Assembly: GCF_011759385.1 (NCBI RefSeq)
Contig: NZ_JAARLY010000003.1
Location: 186,001-250,000 of the forward strand
Reading direction: 5' to 3'
Origin: Oleiagrimonas sp. C23AA
GTDB lineage: Bacteria; Pseudomonadota; Gammaproteobacteria; Xanthomonadales; Rhodanobacteraceae
DNA length: 64,000 nt
Part shown: positions 18,368 through 27,574 of the stretch, in pieces
How positions within the stretch are numbered: position 1 is the first letter of the stretch
How the letters are laid out: every line of letters starts with the position of its first letter
Made by a program: the position numbers and the translations under genes
Notes under the pieces: generated by a model
What the model saw: only the letters and a program-made list of their open reading frames with translations
Told to the model about the DNA's origin: nothing
Databases searched by the model: none

Positions 18368-19096
18368 ATGATCGATGCACGCATCCAGGCCGATCGACAC
18401 GGCGCGATTCTGTTCGACGCCGGTGCCTTGCCACAAGCCGGGCCGGAGTGGTTTTCGCCCGAGTACTGGGAAGAACAGGGTTCGCTCAGTCATCGCGGCG
18501 GCGGCCGGGCGTCGGCCTGCTTCATCGATACACCGGTGGGTGAGTGCGTGCTCAGACATTACCACCGTGGTGGTGCGGTCGGACCGATCCTGGGCGATCG
18601 CTACCTGTGGACGGGGCGCGACAACACCCGCGCATTCGCCGAATTTCGCCTGACCGCAGCGCTCAAGGGGCAGGGCTTGCCGGTGCCGCAGCCGTTGGCG
18701 GCGCGGTACGTGCGCGGTGGACTTTACTACCGGGCGGACCTGTTGACGCGGCGCATCCCGGGCGCGCTGACGCTGGCGCAGCGCCTGGGCGACGGCGCGC
18801 TGGACACCGATCTTGCGGTGCAAGTGGGCCTGCTGCTGGCGCGCTTTCACCGGCTGGGCGTCTGGCACGCCGATCTCAATGCACACAATGTGATGGTGGC
18901 GCCCGAGCAGCTTTACCTGATCGATTTCGATCGTGGCCGCATCCGCGCGCCCGCACGCAGCTGGCAGGATGAAAACCTGCAGCGCCTGCAACGCTCGCTG
19001 ATCAAGCTGGGTGCGCAGAAAGATGGCCGCGAGGCCTTCGAGGACCGCATCTGGACGCCGCTCAACGAGGCCTATCTGAAGGCGCTGACGGCATGA
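18368..19096 (+). CDS. kdkA: 3-deoxy-D-manno-octulosonic acid kinase
   Basis: Phosphorylates the Kdo residue of Kdo-lipid A at position 4 with ATP, at the inner-membrane surface. The 242-residue protein has a protein-kinase-like fold: GGGRASACFI and VLRHYHRGG near the N-terminus (nucleotide binding), catalytic loop WHADLNAHNVMV at about residues 170-181, and the metal-binding LIDFDRGR shortly after. The length matches the family. The stop overlaps the MBL-fold gene by 4 bases, and the heptosyltransferase is divergent. Confidence 0.93.
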   Translation: MIDARIQADRHGAILFDAGALPQAGPEWFSPEYWEEQGSLSHRGGGRASACFIDTPVGECVLRHYHRGGAVGPILGDRYLWTGRDNTRAFAEFRLTAALKGQGLPVPQPLAARYVRGGLYYRADLLTRRIPGALTLAQRLGDGALDTDLAVQVGLLLARFHRLGVWHADLNAHNVMVAPEQLYLIDFDRGRIRAPARSWQDENLQRLQRSLIKLGAQKDGREAFEDRIWTPLNEAYLKALTA

Positions 19097-19854
19097 ACTG
19101 GCAGCTGCACGTTTTGGGTAGCGGCGCCGCGCATGCCGCCGGACGGCTGGGCAGCTCGGCGGCGGTGATCGAGCGCGATGGCGCGCCGCAACTGCTGATC
19201 GATTGCGGCCCGGATACGCTCGATCGCTACCAGGAGGCCTACAACGAGCCGCCGCGCGCGCTGTATGTCACCCACTTGCACATGGACCACGTCGGCGGTC
19301 TGGAAGGGCTGTTCTACCGGCTGTGGTTCGATCCGGACCTGCGCGGGCGCTGCAAGGTATTTGTACATGCCGATCTGGTGCCGATGTTGCAGCGGCGCGT
19401 GGCCGACTATCCCAACGTGCTGGCCGAGGGCGGGGCCAATTTCTGGGAAGCCTTCCAGCTTGTACCGTGCACGCGGGGGTTCTGGCTGGATGGCGTCTGG
19501 TACGGCCTGTTCGCCACCCGCCATCACCGGCCGGGTACCTCATTCGGGTTGGTGCTGCCGGGGGCGCTGGTGTGGACCGGCGATACGCGCCCGGTGCCCG
19601 AGGCGCTGGCCGAGGTGGGCGAGGGCGTGGCCTGCATCGCGCACGACTGTGGTCGGGTCGGCAATCCCTCGCATACCGGCATGGATGATCTGGAGCGAGA
19701 GTATCCGGCTGACCTGCGCCAGCGTCTGCTGCTTTATCACTACGGTGACGAATCTGACGCGCAGGCCATGCAGCAGGCCGGTTATCGCGTGGCACGTGCC
19801 GGGCAGCGCATCGCACTGGCGTCGCCATCGTGGGCGCCGCATCAGGCCGGCTGA
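19093..19854 (+). CDS. MBL-fold metallo-hydrolase
   Basis: Metallo-beta-lactamase-fold hydrolase of 253 residues with unknown substrate. The metal site reads THLHMDHVGGLEGL (about residues 60-73), with an aspartate in LVWTGDTRPVPE and further histidines in IAHDCG and LYHYGDE. It begins LHVLGSGAAHAAGRLGSSA, as in ribonuclease Z or phosphodiesterase-like members. It overlaps kdkA by 4 bases, so it is in the same operon; a role in the envelope is possible but not shown. Confidence 0.82.
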   Translation: MNWQLHVLGSGAAHAAGRLGSSAAVIERDGAPQLLIDCGPDTLDRYQEAYNEPPRALYVTHLHMDHVGGLEGLFYRLWFDPDLRGRCKVFVHADLVPMLQRRVADYPNVLAEGGANFWEAFQLVPCTRGFWLDGVWYGLFATRHHRPGTSFGLVLPGALVWTGDTRPVPEALAEVGEGVACIAHDCGRVGNPSHTGMDDLEREYPADLRQRLLLYHYGDESDAQAMQQAGYRVARAGQRIALASPSWAPHQAG

Positions 19855-19977
19855 GCTTTCAAGCCGGGATCGCGTTCGACAGGGCTTGCCCGATGCGTCC
19901 ATGCGAGCTACCATTTCGCTCCTTTGTCGAGGGCCTTACCGCCTTCGGCGAGAAAAAATACAAGGTTTACCAGGTGC

Positions 19978-20070
19978 GGAGAGGTGTCCGAGTGGTTGAA
20001 GGAGCACGCCTGGAAAGTGTGTATACGGCTTATACCCGTATCGAGGGTTCGAATCCCTCTCTCTCCGCCA
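19978..20070 (+). tRNA. tRNA-Ser (anticodon GGA)
   Basis: Acceptor GGAGAGG pairs with TCTCTCC with one G-T pair. The anticodon loop CTGGAAA is closed by CACGC/GTGTG. A long variable arm, T loop TTCGAAT and an encoded CCA are present. Confidence 0.95.
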
Positions 20071-20135
20071 GTATTCGCGCTGCCTGATCTGCCAGGCGCG
20101 CCGGGTGCACGGCCCGATGGCCGCATCCTGTCTAT

Positions 20136-20248
20136 GGTGGCCCTGTTGGTCCCCCCGCGACGATAATCCGCAAATCCCGCCAGGTCCGGAAGGAAGCAAC
20201 GGTAGTGGAGGACTCGGGCGCCGGGGTGTGGCTGGCAGGGCCGCCACC
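20136..20248 (+). ncRNA. ffs: Signal recognition particle RNA (4.5S-like)
   Basis: The conserved Ffh-binding domain is seen in CAGGTCCGGAAGGAAGCA, with the GGAA tetraloop and the asymmetric loop. The ends pair as GGTGGCCCTG with CAGGGC-GCCACC, giving a hairpin of about 113 bases. It lies upstream of dnaX, as is common in proteobacteria. The exact ends are inferred from the pairing. Confidence 0.9.
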
Positions 20249-20347
20249 CTTTCCAGCCTGTGAAAGTTGCGCTGCGCCTTGTTCTGCGCGGCTTTTCGGC
20301 GCGCCCGTCGCCGCCTATCCCGGGTCGATGCATGATGCTTTAGCTGA

Positions 20348-20389
20348 CTTGGGGGTGCCGACTTGGCACAATCTGCTTTCGCCCCCAAG
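20348..20389 (+). promoter_or_regulatory. Leader hairpin over the dnaX ribosome-binding site
   Basis: CTTGGGGG (20348-20355) can pair with CCCCCAAG (20382-20389). An inner hairpin TGCC-GACTT-GGCA lies between the arms. The 3' arm contains the AAGG that serves as ribosome site for ATG 20400, so folding would hide it. Read by eye, not folded. Confidence 0.4.
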
Positions 20390-20399
20390 GTAATCCTTC

Positions 20400-22106
20400 A
20401 TGTCGTATCAGGTGCTTGCCCGAAAGTGGCGTCCCCGGCGTTTTGCCGAGCTGGTGGGCCAGGAACATGTCGTGCGTGCGTTGTCCAACGCGCTCGACAC
20501 CGGGCGCATGCATCATGCGTATCTGTTTACCGGCACGCGCGGCGTGGGCAAGACCACCATCGCGCGTATCTTCGCCAAGTCGCTCAACTGCGAGCGCGGT
20601 CAGTCGGCCGATCCGTGCGGTGAGTGCGCGGTGTGCACGGCGGTCGACGCCGGGCGCTTTGTCGACCTGCTGGAAATCGATGCCGCGTCCAACACCGGTG
20701 TGGACGATGTGCGCGAGGTGATCGAGAACGCGCAATACGCGCCCACTCGCGGCCGCTTCAAGGTGTACCTGGTCGACGAGGTGCACATGCTGTCCAAGAA
20801 CGCCTTCAACGCGTTGTTGAAGACGCTGGAAGAGCCGCCGCCGCATGTGAAGTTCTTGCTCGCTACCACCGATCCGCAGAAGCTGCCGGTGACGGTGCTT
20901 TCGCGCTGCCTGAAGTTCAATTTGAAGCGCCTGTTGCCCGACCAGATCAGCGGGCAGATGGATCACATTCTGAAAGCCGAAGGCATCGAACACGATCCGG
21001 AAGCCATCATCGAGCTGGCGCGTGCGGCCGACGGCTCGTTGCGTGACGGCCTGTCGCTGCTGGACCAGGCCATCGCCTATGGCGGCGGCGCGCTGCGTGC
21101 CGAGGATGTGCGCTCGATGCTGGGCAGCGTGGCGCGCAGCCAGGTGATCGGCCTGCTGTCGGCGCTGGCCGCGGGTGATGGCGCGGCGCTGATGGCCGAG
21201 TGCGACCAGATCGCCTCGTTCTCGCCGGATTTCGGTGGCGTGCTCGATGAAATTGCCGGCGTACTGCATCGCGTGCAGCTGCTGCAGCTGGTACCCGGCT
21301 ATCGCGGCGAAGCCGGTGACGAGCAGGAGCTGGCCGCGCTGGCACAGTCGATGCCGGCCGAGGACGTACAGCTTTACTACCAGCTGGCGCTGGCCGGGCG
21401 TCGCGAGCTTACCCTGGCGCCGGATGCGCGCACGGGTTTCGAGATGTGCCTGCTGCGCATGTTGGCGTTTCGCCCCGCCGACGGCGAGGAAAGCGCGCCG
21501 GTGCCATCGACACCGACACCGCGTGCCGCCCCGGCGCCGAGCGCGGGGCGCAGCGCGTCCGGTGGTGGTGCACCTGCCGCGCGAGCGTCAGCGCCGCGTC
21601 AGGCCGCCCCGGCGCCATCATCCGCGTCGCCGGCAGCCCCCGCTGAGAGTGGCCAGCGCGTGGCCGAGCCGGCGACGGCCCCGGTGCCCGCTCCCGCGCC
21701 CATGAAGCTGGCCGACGGCGAGCTTCCTGACTGGGGCATGCTGATCGAGCGTGCCGGTTTCGGTGGCCCGGTTCGCATGCTGGCCATGCATGCCACGTTG
21801 GTCTCGTTCGAGGGCGAGCTGATGACGCTGGCGCTGGAGCCGCAATACATCAATCTGGCGGTCGAGCCGATGACCGGGCAGATGGAAGAAAGCCTTGCCA
21901 ACGCCCTAGGGCGCAAGGTGCGCCTGCACTTTCGCAAGATGAGTGAGCCATCGGCCGACAGCCCGGCGGCGCGCGCCGAGCGCCAGCGCGCCGAGCGTCA
22001 GGCCGAGGCCGAACAATCGATCAAGGATGATCCCCTGGTACAGACGCTGGAGCGCGATTTCGACGCGCGTGTCGTGCCACAGTCGGTGCGCCCGGTCGAG
22101 CATTAA
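20400..22106 (+). CDS. dnaX: DNA polymerase III subunits gamma/tau
   Basis: Clamp-loader ATPase that loads the beta clamp and, as tau, links polymerase cores and helicase. The 568-residue protein starts [21 protein letters not shown]. It has Walker A GTRGVGKT (about residues 45-52), a zinc site [16 protein letters not shown], Walker [11 protein letters not shown] and the SRC sensor LSRCLKF. A Pro/Ala-rich linker (about 365-430) separates the ATPase from the tau-like C-terminal domain. I see no AAAAAAG slippery site like the one that makes gamma in E. coli. The start has AAGG nine bases upstream. ybaB and recR follow in the usual order. Confidence 0.97.
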   Translation: MSYQVLARKWRPRRFAELVGQEHVVRALSNALDTGRMHHAYLFTGTRGVGKTTIARIFAKSLNCERGQSADPCGECAVCTAVDAGRFVDLLEIDAASNTGVDDVREVIENAQYAPTRGRFKVYLVDEVHMLSKNAFNALLKTLEEPPPHVKFLLATTDPQKLPVTVLSRCLKFNLKRLLPDQISGQMDHILKAEGIEHDPEAIIELARAADGSLRDGLSLLDQAIAYGGGALRAEDVRSMLGSVARSQVIGLLSALAAGDGAALMAECDQIASFSPDFGGVLDEIAGVLHRVQLLQLVPGYRGEAGDEQELAALAQSMPAEDVQLYYQLALAGRRELTLAPDARTGFEMCLLRMLAFRPADGEESAPVPSTPTPRAAPAPSAGRSASGGGAPAARASAPRQAAPAPSSASPAAPAESGQRVAEPATAPVPAPAPMKLADGELPDWGMLIERAGFGGPVRMLAMHATLVSFEGELMTLALEPQYINLAVEPMTGQMEESLANALGRKVRLHFRKMSEPSADSPAARAERQRAERQAEAEQSIKDDPLVQTLERDFDARVVPQSVRPVEH

Positions 22107-22150
22107 AGCCGCCGCCACCATCCATCAACGATTGCAAAGAGGGCATTCCC

Positions 22151-22474
22151 ATGCGAGGTCAGATCGGTCAGCTGATGCAGCAGGCTCAGCAGATGCAGGA
22201 AAAGATGAAGCGTGCGCAGGAAGAGATTGCGCAGCTGGAAGTCACCGGCAGTGCCGGTGGCGGCATGGTCAACGTGACCATGCGCGGCAACCACGAGGTG
22301 TCGCGTGTGGCCATCGACCGTGCCTTGTTCGCCGATGATCCAGAAATGGCCGAGGATCTGGTTGCTGCAGCCATCAATGATGCGGTCAACAAGGTAGCCG
22401 AGGCCAGCAAGGACATGATGTCTGGCGCCACCGCCGGCATGAACCTGCCGGCCGGCATGAAGTTCCCGTTCTAA
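22151..22474 (+). CDS. ybaB: YbaB/EbfC family nucleoid-associated protein
   Basis: Small dimeric DNA-binding protein of 107 residues. It has the family pattern: a helical Gln/Met-rich N-terminus ([19 protein letters not shown]), the central sheet [19 protein letters not shown], and a C-terminal helix ending in a Met/Gly-rich tail. The dnaX-ybaB-recR order is conserved across bacteria, and the gene is likely co-transcribed with both neighbours. Confidence 0.95.
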   Translation: MRGQIGQLMQQAQQMQEKMKRAQEEIAQLEVTGSAGGGMVNVTMRGNHEVSRVAIDRALFADDPEMAEDLVAAAINDAVNKVAEASKDMMSGATAGMNLPAGMKFPF

Positions 22475-22493
22475 GCGGCGCGGACACACCACA

Positions 22494-23096
22494 TTGAGTA
22501 CCGGATCGCGACTGCTCGGTGAGCTGATCGACGCGCTGCGCTGCCTGCCTGGCGTGGGCAACAAGAGCGCCCAGCGCATGGCCATGCATCTGCTGGAGCG
22601 CGAGCGTGCCGGCGGGCGACGCCTGTCGGCGGTGCTGGCCGAAGCCATGGAGCGCATCGGCCACTGCGAGCGCTGTCGCAATTTCAGCGAAGAACCTGTC
22701 TGCGGCATCTGCGCCAACTCCAGCCGCGAGCACCAGCTGCTGTGCGTGGTCGAATCGCCGTCGGATCTGGCGGCGATCGAGCAGGCTACTGGCTATCGCG
22801 GGCTCTATTTCGTGCTGATGGGACGTTTGTCGCCGCTGGATGGGCTGGGACCACAGGAGCTGGGCCTGGACAAGCTGGTCGCGCGGCTGGAAGAGGGCGA
22901 GGTCGAGGAGATGGTGATCGCCACCAACCCCACCGTCGAAGGTGAGGCCACGGCGCACTACCTTTCACAGCTGGCGCGCGCCGGCGGCATTCGCGCCACG
23001 CGCCTGGCTCACGGCGTGCCGCTGGGCGGTGAGCTGGAGTATGTCGACCGCGGCACCCTGGCGCACGCTTTTGGTACACGTCAGGAAGCGGAGTAG
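22494..23096 (+). CDS. recR: Recombination protein RecR
   Basis: Works with RecO and RecF to load RecA on single-stranded gaps. The 200-residue protein has the helix-hairpin-helix [17 protein letters not shown], a four-cysteine zinc finger ([16 protein letters not shown], about residues 57-72), the Toprim domain ([14 protein letters not shown] and [14 protein letters not shown]) and the C-terminal Walker-like [11 protein letters not shown]. It starts at TTG 22494; no in-frame ATG fits the conserved N-terminus. The stop is immediately followed by the GNAT start. Confidence 0.96.
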   Translation: MSTGSRLLGELIDALRCLPGVGNKSAQRMAMHLLERERAGGRRLSAVLAEAMERIGHCERCRNFSEEPVCGICANSSREHQLLCVVESPSDLAAIEQATGYRGLYFVLMGRLSPLDGLGPQELGLDKLVARLEEGEVEEMVIATNPTVEGEATAHYLSQLARAGGIRATRLAHGVPLGGELEYVDRGTLAHAFGTRQEAE

Positions 23097-23528
23097 ATGA
23101 ACGCGCTCAGCTGGCACGATCAGGCGCCGCAGTTGCACGAATACCTGGCTCTGCGCGCGGCGGCAGGCTTGAGTGCGTTTTCGCCGCCAGCTGCCGAAGT
23201 CGGACTGGCCGACAGCTGGGCGGCTGTCTGCGTGCGTCGAGATGGGGACCTGATCGGCATGGGTCGCATCGTCGGCGATGGTGGCTGTTTCCTTCAGATC
23301 GTCGATATTGCCGTGCATCCCTCGATGCAGCGCCAGGGGCTGGGCCGCGCCATCATGCAGCGGCTGATTGATGCGCTTGTCGCGCGCGCGCCGGACAGTG
23401 CCTTCGTGTCGCTGCTGGCCGACCCGCCGGGCGTGCGGCTTTACGAATCGTTTGGTTTTCGCGCCAGCGCGCCGGCCTCGGTCGGCATGTTCCGGCGCTT
23501 TCATGCTTCACAAGGAGAGCGCAGATGA
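23097..23528 (+). CDS. GNAT family N-acetyltransferase
   Basis: Predicted acetyl-CoA-dependent N-acyltransferase of 143 residues with unknown substrate. The acetyl-CoA-binding motif A is clear in VDIAVHPSMQRQGLGRAIMQRL (the QxxGxG/A loop, about residues 64-85), followed by LYESFGF typical of motif B. It starts directly at the recR stop and overlaps the HIT gene by 4 bases, so it belongs to the dnaX-recR operon by position. Confidence 0.88.
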   Translation: MNALSWHDQAPQLHEYLALRAAAGLSAFSPPAAEVGLADSWAAVCVRRDGDLIGMGRIVGDGGCFLQIVDIAVHPSMQRQGLGRAIMQRLIDALVARAPDSAFVSLLADPPGVRLYESFGFRASAPASVGMFRRFHASQGERR

Positions 23529-23869
23529 GTGACACCATCTTCGGCAAGATCATCCGCCGTGAGGTGCCGGCCGATATCGTTTTCGAGAACGATGACGTAC
23601 TGGCCTTTCGCGACCTGAATCCGCAGGCACCGGTGCATGTGCTGTTTATCCCCAAGCAGGCGGTTGCGTCACTGGACGCGGCTGGTACCGAGCACGCCGA
23701 ACTGCTGGGCAAGTTGCTGCTGGCCACGGCCGAATACGCCCGTGCCGAAGGCCTGGCCGAGCCCGGTTACCGCACCGTCATCAACTGCAACGAGGCCGGT
23801 GGCCAGACCGTGTATCACCTGCACGTGCATTTGCTGGCCGGCCGACAGATGACCTGGCCACCAGGTTGA
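23525..23869 (+). CDS. hinT: HIT family purine nucleoside phosphoramidase (HinT-like)
   Basis: Histidine-triad hydrolase that cleaves AMP-lysine and related phosphoramidates. The 114-residue protein begins TIFGKIIRREVPADIVFEND and carries the catalytic triad HLHVHLL (about residues 98-104) followed by GRQMTWPPG, as in other HinT proteins. Its ATG overlaps the GNAT stop by 4 bases, and a strong terminator follows. Confidence 0.95.
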   Translation: MSDTIFGKIIRREVPADIVFENDDVLAFRDLNPQAPVHVLFIPKQAVASLDAAGTEHAELLGKLLLATAEYARAEGLAEPGYRTVINCNEAGGQTVYHLHVHLLAGRQMTWPPG

Positions 23870-23890
23870 TGACATCAGTATTCTGATATG

Positions 23891-23928
23891 CAAGAAAAAC
23901 GCCGGCATGAGAGCCGGCGTTTTTCTTG
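23891..23928. terminator. Long bidirectional terminator
   Basis: A 16-base arm CAAGAAAAACGCCGGC and its exact reverse complement flank the loop ATGAGA. It separates the convergent hinT and Slp-like genes and can stop transcription both ways. Confidence 0.93.
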
Positions 23929-23970
23929 CATAGGCGGGTGATGGCATGGATACGCCATCACCCGTGATTG

Positions 23971-24558
23971 TCACTTGTGGTGATGATACACCGGACGGAC
24001 GTAGATCACGCGCGGTGCCGGTGCCCAGAACGGATCATAACCCCAGCCCCACGGCCCCCAGGGGCCAAAATAAGGGTTGTAGAACGGATCATAGTACGGG
24101 TCGCGATAACGGATCGGCTGACGCTTGGGCCACAGATACACCGTGCTCGCCTCGAGGCGCGGATAAACGTAGTCGTAGCTGCCCACCTTGCGCGTGACGG
24201 TGCCGTCCAGCGTGCCGGTGAAGGTGACCTCGCGCCCCTTGGTGAATACTTCCGGATCGTAGAAACCGGCATGGCAGGCGACGAAGCGACCGGCGCTGTC
24301 ATCCTTGCTGCTCTCCGACGGTCGCGCGCTCGAGTCGAGCGGGCGCGACAGCATGTAGAAGCAGGTTTCGTTCTGGCCCGGTTCGGTATCGATGATCTGA
24401 CCACCCCAGCGCACCTGCGCCGCCGAGCTGGCACCGCTGTGTTGCACGGCCGAGGGCGACACCGGGTTGAAATTGCCCTTCAGAGGCTGCGGTACCGTGG
24501 CGCATGCGCCCAGGGTGAGCGCGGCAGCGGTGACCAGCACGGGTTTCCAGATTGACAT
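23971..24558 (-). CDS. Slp family outer-membrane lipoprotein
   Basis: Predicted lipoprotein of 195 residues. The signal peptide ends in lipobox TLGAC (Cys about residue 19), followed by an Slp-like domain: VRWGGQIIDTEPGQNETCFYM, ESSKDDSAGRFVAC and FTGTLDGTVTRKVGSYDYVYP. The C-terminus is unusually rich in Tyr, Pro, Trp and Gly (YDPFYNPYFGPWGPWGWG) and ends in a histidine run. E. coli Slp is induced by starvation and acid; a similar role here is only an analogy. Confidence 0.85.
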   Translation of the reverse strand: MSIWKPVLVTAAALTLGACATVPQPLKGNFNPVSPSAVQHSGASSAAQVRWGGQIIDTEPGQNETCFYMLSRPLDSSARPSESSKDDSAGRFVACHAGFYDPEVFTKGREVTFTGTLDGTVTRKVGSYDYVYPRLEASTVYLWPKRQPIRYRDPYYDPFYNPYFGPWGPWGWGYDPFWAPAPRVIYVRPVYHHHK

Positions 24559-24608
24559 GAGACTCTCTCCAGTCGTTCACACGGTGTGCGCCAGGCACAC
24601 CAATTGCC

Positions 24609-26606
24609 CTATTTGACCACACCACGAGGTCGAAAATTCCCGACCTGCCGTGAAAAAGCATGTATCGCCGATACCGACGGGTTGTCCTGGGCGTAGCGCA
24701 ATTGCAGATACGTAGTCTCCAGGGCTTTCAGATGCACCCGGGACTGTGGAAGTGCACGCGCGGCCCGGCTCAGGTAGTGATGCGGCCCCTCACCCAAACG
24801 TCGCGCTACACCCGCTCGCGCCAGCTTGCGTTCCAGCTTTGCCATGGCCTGCCGCAGTCGGTCAACACGGGGCCTGCGCCACAGCGTGAAGGCCAGGCCA
24901 GCGGCCAGCAGCAGGCAGGTCAGTGCGGCAAGCACCGCCGCCAACGTGCCGGTATCGGCGCGCGATACACCAAACGGGGTCAACAGGCCGCGCTGGCGCA
25001 AGCTGTCAAAACCGATAACGGCTTGCCCCCACCATTGGTTGACGATGTCCCAGCGATTGCGCAGGTGTTGCAGCCAGCCGCGCTGATACCAGGGCGCCTG
25101 ATCACCCGCCGCGGCGCCGGCACCCAGTGTGACCCGGTCCGGACGCACGGCGGCGGTGGGGTCGTAGCGAACCCAGCCACGGCCGTCGATCCACACTTCG
25201 CTCCAGGCATGCGCGTCGGACTGGCGCACCAGCAGGTACTGGCCCATGGTGTTCCAGAAGCCGCCCTGATAGCCGGTCACCACCCGGGCCGGAATGCCTG
25301 CCGCGCGCATCAGGAAGGTGAAGGCCGAGGCGTAGTGTTCGCAAAAGCCTTCGCGGGTATCGAACAGAAAATCATCCACGCTGTCGCGCCCCAGCGGGGG
25401 CGCGGCCAAGTTGTAGCGAAAGCCGTGGTCGTGGAACAGGTCCAGCGCGGCACGGGCGATGGCTGGCGCGTTGGCGCCGTAGCGCTGGCGCCACTGCGCG
25501 GCCAGGGCGCGGGCCTCGGGATCGAAGCCAGCAGGCAGCTCCAGGTTGCGACGGCGCTCGGCGGCACTGGCCTGCGGCGCCAGACGATAGTCGGTGGCCG
25601 AGCGCGCCACATAATGTGTGCTCTGGTCGATGCGCTGGCGTCGCAACAGGCTGCGTGCATGGGTGAGCCTGGCGCCGGCAGGCGCGCTTTGCGGCACATC
25701 CAGCGCAAACAGCCAGTGCTGGTGGGTCGCTTCCAGCGTGACGTTGTAGCTCAGCGTCGGGCCTTGCGCCTGCAGCGGCTCGGGCGTGCGCCGGTCGCCC
25801 AGCAGCGCACGCAGCGGTCGGGCATGCCAGGTGCGGCCATCGAAATAACTCATCACCGGGCCGCGGAAATAGCGCTGTTGCGGCGGCGGAGGCGCGCCCT
25901 GGAAAGTGACGCGAAAGGCCGGGCTATCGTCGATCAGCAAGTCGGTGAAGTTGCCCGGCGACATGCTGTCGCTGATACCGGTGGTGGCCTTGTCGGCGTT
26001 CGGCGCACCCCACAGCGGTGAGCTCAGGCGTGGTACGAACAAAAACGCCACCAGCGCCAGCGGCAGCGACAGCGCGACGATGCGCAGCACCGACCAGGCG
26101 CTGGCACGCCAGGCCGGGCGCTGCGGCGTGGGCAGCACCGCGTTGAGCGTGGCCAGTGCCGGCACCAGTGCCAGCGCGACCAGCGCGGTGGCCAGCAGGC
26201 CCTGGTTGAACAGCAGGGCGCTCATCAGCACGAAACAGGCAAAGGCCACGCCCATGCGTGCATCGCGCGGGCGCTCGCTTTCCATCAGCTTGAGCATCAG
26301 CAGGCCGACCGCCAGCGCACTGCCGGGGCCGCGCCCGAAAATAGTGCCGTAGTAACCCAGCAAGGCGGCCGGCAGCGCCGCCAGCAATGGCAGCTTCAAC
26401 CAGAACGGCACGCGGCCGCCACGATAGGTGCGCTGCCACCAGCGTGCGGCCAGGGTCGCCGCCGACAAGGCCGTCAGCCACCAGGGCAGGTGGCCCATAT
26501 GCGCCAACAGTACGGCCAACAGCGTCAGGCTGAGCAGGTTGAAGGCTTCGCGCCCCAGCGGCGCCTCGCGCGAGGGGCGTGTGCGCAGCAGGCCGGGCAG
26601 TTTCAT
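24609..26606 (-). CDS. TgpA-like DUF3488 transglutaminase membrane protein
   Basis: Inner-membrane protein with a periplasmic transglutaminase-like domain; in Pseudomonas the homologue TgpA is essential. The 665-residue protein has about five N-terminal helices (for example LLTLLAVLLAHMGHLPWWL, VALALVPALATLNAVL, IVALSLPLALVAFLFVP). The large domain holds the catalytic Cys in REGFCEHYASAFTFLMRAAG, the His in SDAHAWSEVWIDGRG and the Asp in VRYDPTAAV. A last helix and a short cytosolic C-terminus follow. The start overlaps the DUF58 stop (ATGA), so moxR-DUF58-tgpA is one operon. Confidence 0.92.
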   Translation of the reverse strand: MKLPGLLRTRPSREAPLGREAFNLLSLTLLAVLLAHMGHLPWWLTALSAATLAARWWQRTYRGGRVPFWLKLPLLAALPAALLGYYGTIFGRGPGSALAVGLLMLKLMESERPRDARMGVAFACFVLMSALLFNQGLLATALVALALVPALATLNAVLPTPQRPAWRASAWSVLRIVALSLPLALVAFLFVPRLSSPLWGAPNADKATTGISDSMSPGNFTDLLIDDSPAFRVTFQGAPPPPQQRYFRGPVMSYFDGRTWHARPLRALLGDRRTPEPLQAQGPTLSYNVTLEATHQHWLFALDVPQSAPAGARLTHARSLLRRQRIDQSTHYVARSATDYRLAPQASAAERRRNLELPAGFDPEARALAAQWRQRYGANAPAIARAALDLFHDHGFRYNLAAPPLGRDSVDDFLFDTREGFCEHYASAFTFLMRAAGIPARVVTGYQGGFWNTMGQYLLVRQSDAHAWSEVWIDGRGWVRYDPTAAVRPDRVTLGAGAAAGDQAPWYQRGWLQHLRNRWDIVNQWWGQAVIGFDSLRQRGLLTPFGVSRADTGTLAAVLAALTCLLLAAGLAFTLWRRPRVDRLRQAMAKLERKLARAGVARRLGEGPHHYLSRAARALPQSRVHLKALETTYLQLRYAQDNPSVSAIHAFSRQVGNFRPRGVVK

Positions 26607-27574
26607 GGCAGTTCGGCCAGCGCATTCATGCAGCGCCGGAAGTGCGCGGCGCCGTTGTCGAACGGCATCTGCGTATCGGGCAGGCGCAGGCTCCAGCCGC
26701 GGCCTTCGCGATGGGCCTGGTGTACCCAGCGCGCCAGCCGCGCGATGCGTTGTTCGCGCTCCATGCCGTGCAGGGTGTGCCAGTCCAGCGTCCAGCCGGG
26801 CAGCGCCCGTGGTTGCTCCATGTCGCGCACCAGCAGGTCGTGGTGTCGGGCACTGGCTTTCCAGGCAATGTGCTTGCGCGGGTCGCCGACGCGATAGTCG
26901 CGCAGCGCGGCAAACTCATCCCCGCTTTCCGGTGGTGAGCGGTTATCCGCATCGCCGTGTCCGTGCGGCGCGGGGCCGTAGGCTTCGGGCATGGGCCAGA
27001 CCAGAAAGCGCTGCGTGGGATGCAGCCAGCTCCAGGCCCGAAACAACCCGAACGGCCAGCGGCTGGAAACACGCAACCGCGGCATCGCCTGCCAGCCACG
27101 TTGTGTGGTGGCAAGGTCCAACGCCACCACGTGGGCGGTGTCGGCCGGTAATGCCGTGTCGATCGGCTCGACCGCCTCGATGCCATCGATGCGCAGGGCG
27201 TAGCGGCCGCGTTGGGCGGCGCCCAGGTGCAGGCGCAGCCGGGCGTCGTCGCCGGCGGTGACCGGGTCGACATCGATGGCATCCAGGTGCACGCCATCAA
27301 GCACGCGGAAGGTCACCAGCATGCTGTTGACGGCGGTGCCGCCGAGCAGGCAGGTCAGCAGCAGCGCGGCGTTGTTGGTGTAGTTCAGTGCGCCGACCAG
27401 CATCACCGCCAGAATGGCGGCGAAGCCGATGCCATAGGCGGTCGGCACAATGTAAATACGCCGGCGGTGCAGGGTGATCGGCAGCGCTTCGGGTTGGCGA
27501 TAGCGGGTCAGCGCCGGCAGGCGGCGCTCGGCAAGCTGGCGCAGGCGACCGCTCGCGCGCGCGGCCGTGCTCAT
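26603..27574 (-). CDS. DUF58 domain-containing membrane protein
   Basis: Protein of 323 residues with two N-terminal membrane helices (YGIGFAAILAVMLVGALNY and LLLTCLLGGTAVNSMLV). The DUF58 core at about residues 205-260 has FAALRDYRVGDPRKHIAWKASAR followed by LLVRDMEQPRA. DUF58 proteins partner MoxR ATPases and often resemble von Willebrand-type domains. It overlaps the stop of moxR and the start of tgpA by 4 bases each. Confidence 0.92.
   Translation of the reverse strand: MSTAARASGRLRQLAERRLPALTRYRQPEALPITLHRRRIYIVPTAYGIGFAAILAVMLVGALNYTNNAALLLTCLLGGTAVNSMLVTFRVLDGVHLDAIDVDPVTAGDDARLRLHLGAAQRGRYALRIDGIEAVEPIDTALPADTAHVVALDLATTQRGWQAMPRLRVSSRWPFGLFRAWSWLHPTQRFLVWPMPEAYGPAPHGHGDADNRSPPESGDEFAALRDYRVGDPRKHIAWKASARHHDLLVRDMEQPRALPGWTLDWHTLHGMEREQRIARLARWVHQAHREGRGWSLRLPDTQMPFDNGAAHFRRCMNALAELP

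Noticed and set aside
20400..22106. Programmed frameshift in dnaX giving a gamma subunit
   Set aside because: No A-rich slippery heptamer is visible in the expected region.
24660..26021. A 453-codon open frame on the plus strand opposite tgpA
   Set aside because: The minus-strand TgpA-like protein has clear catalytic motifs; the opposite frame has none.
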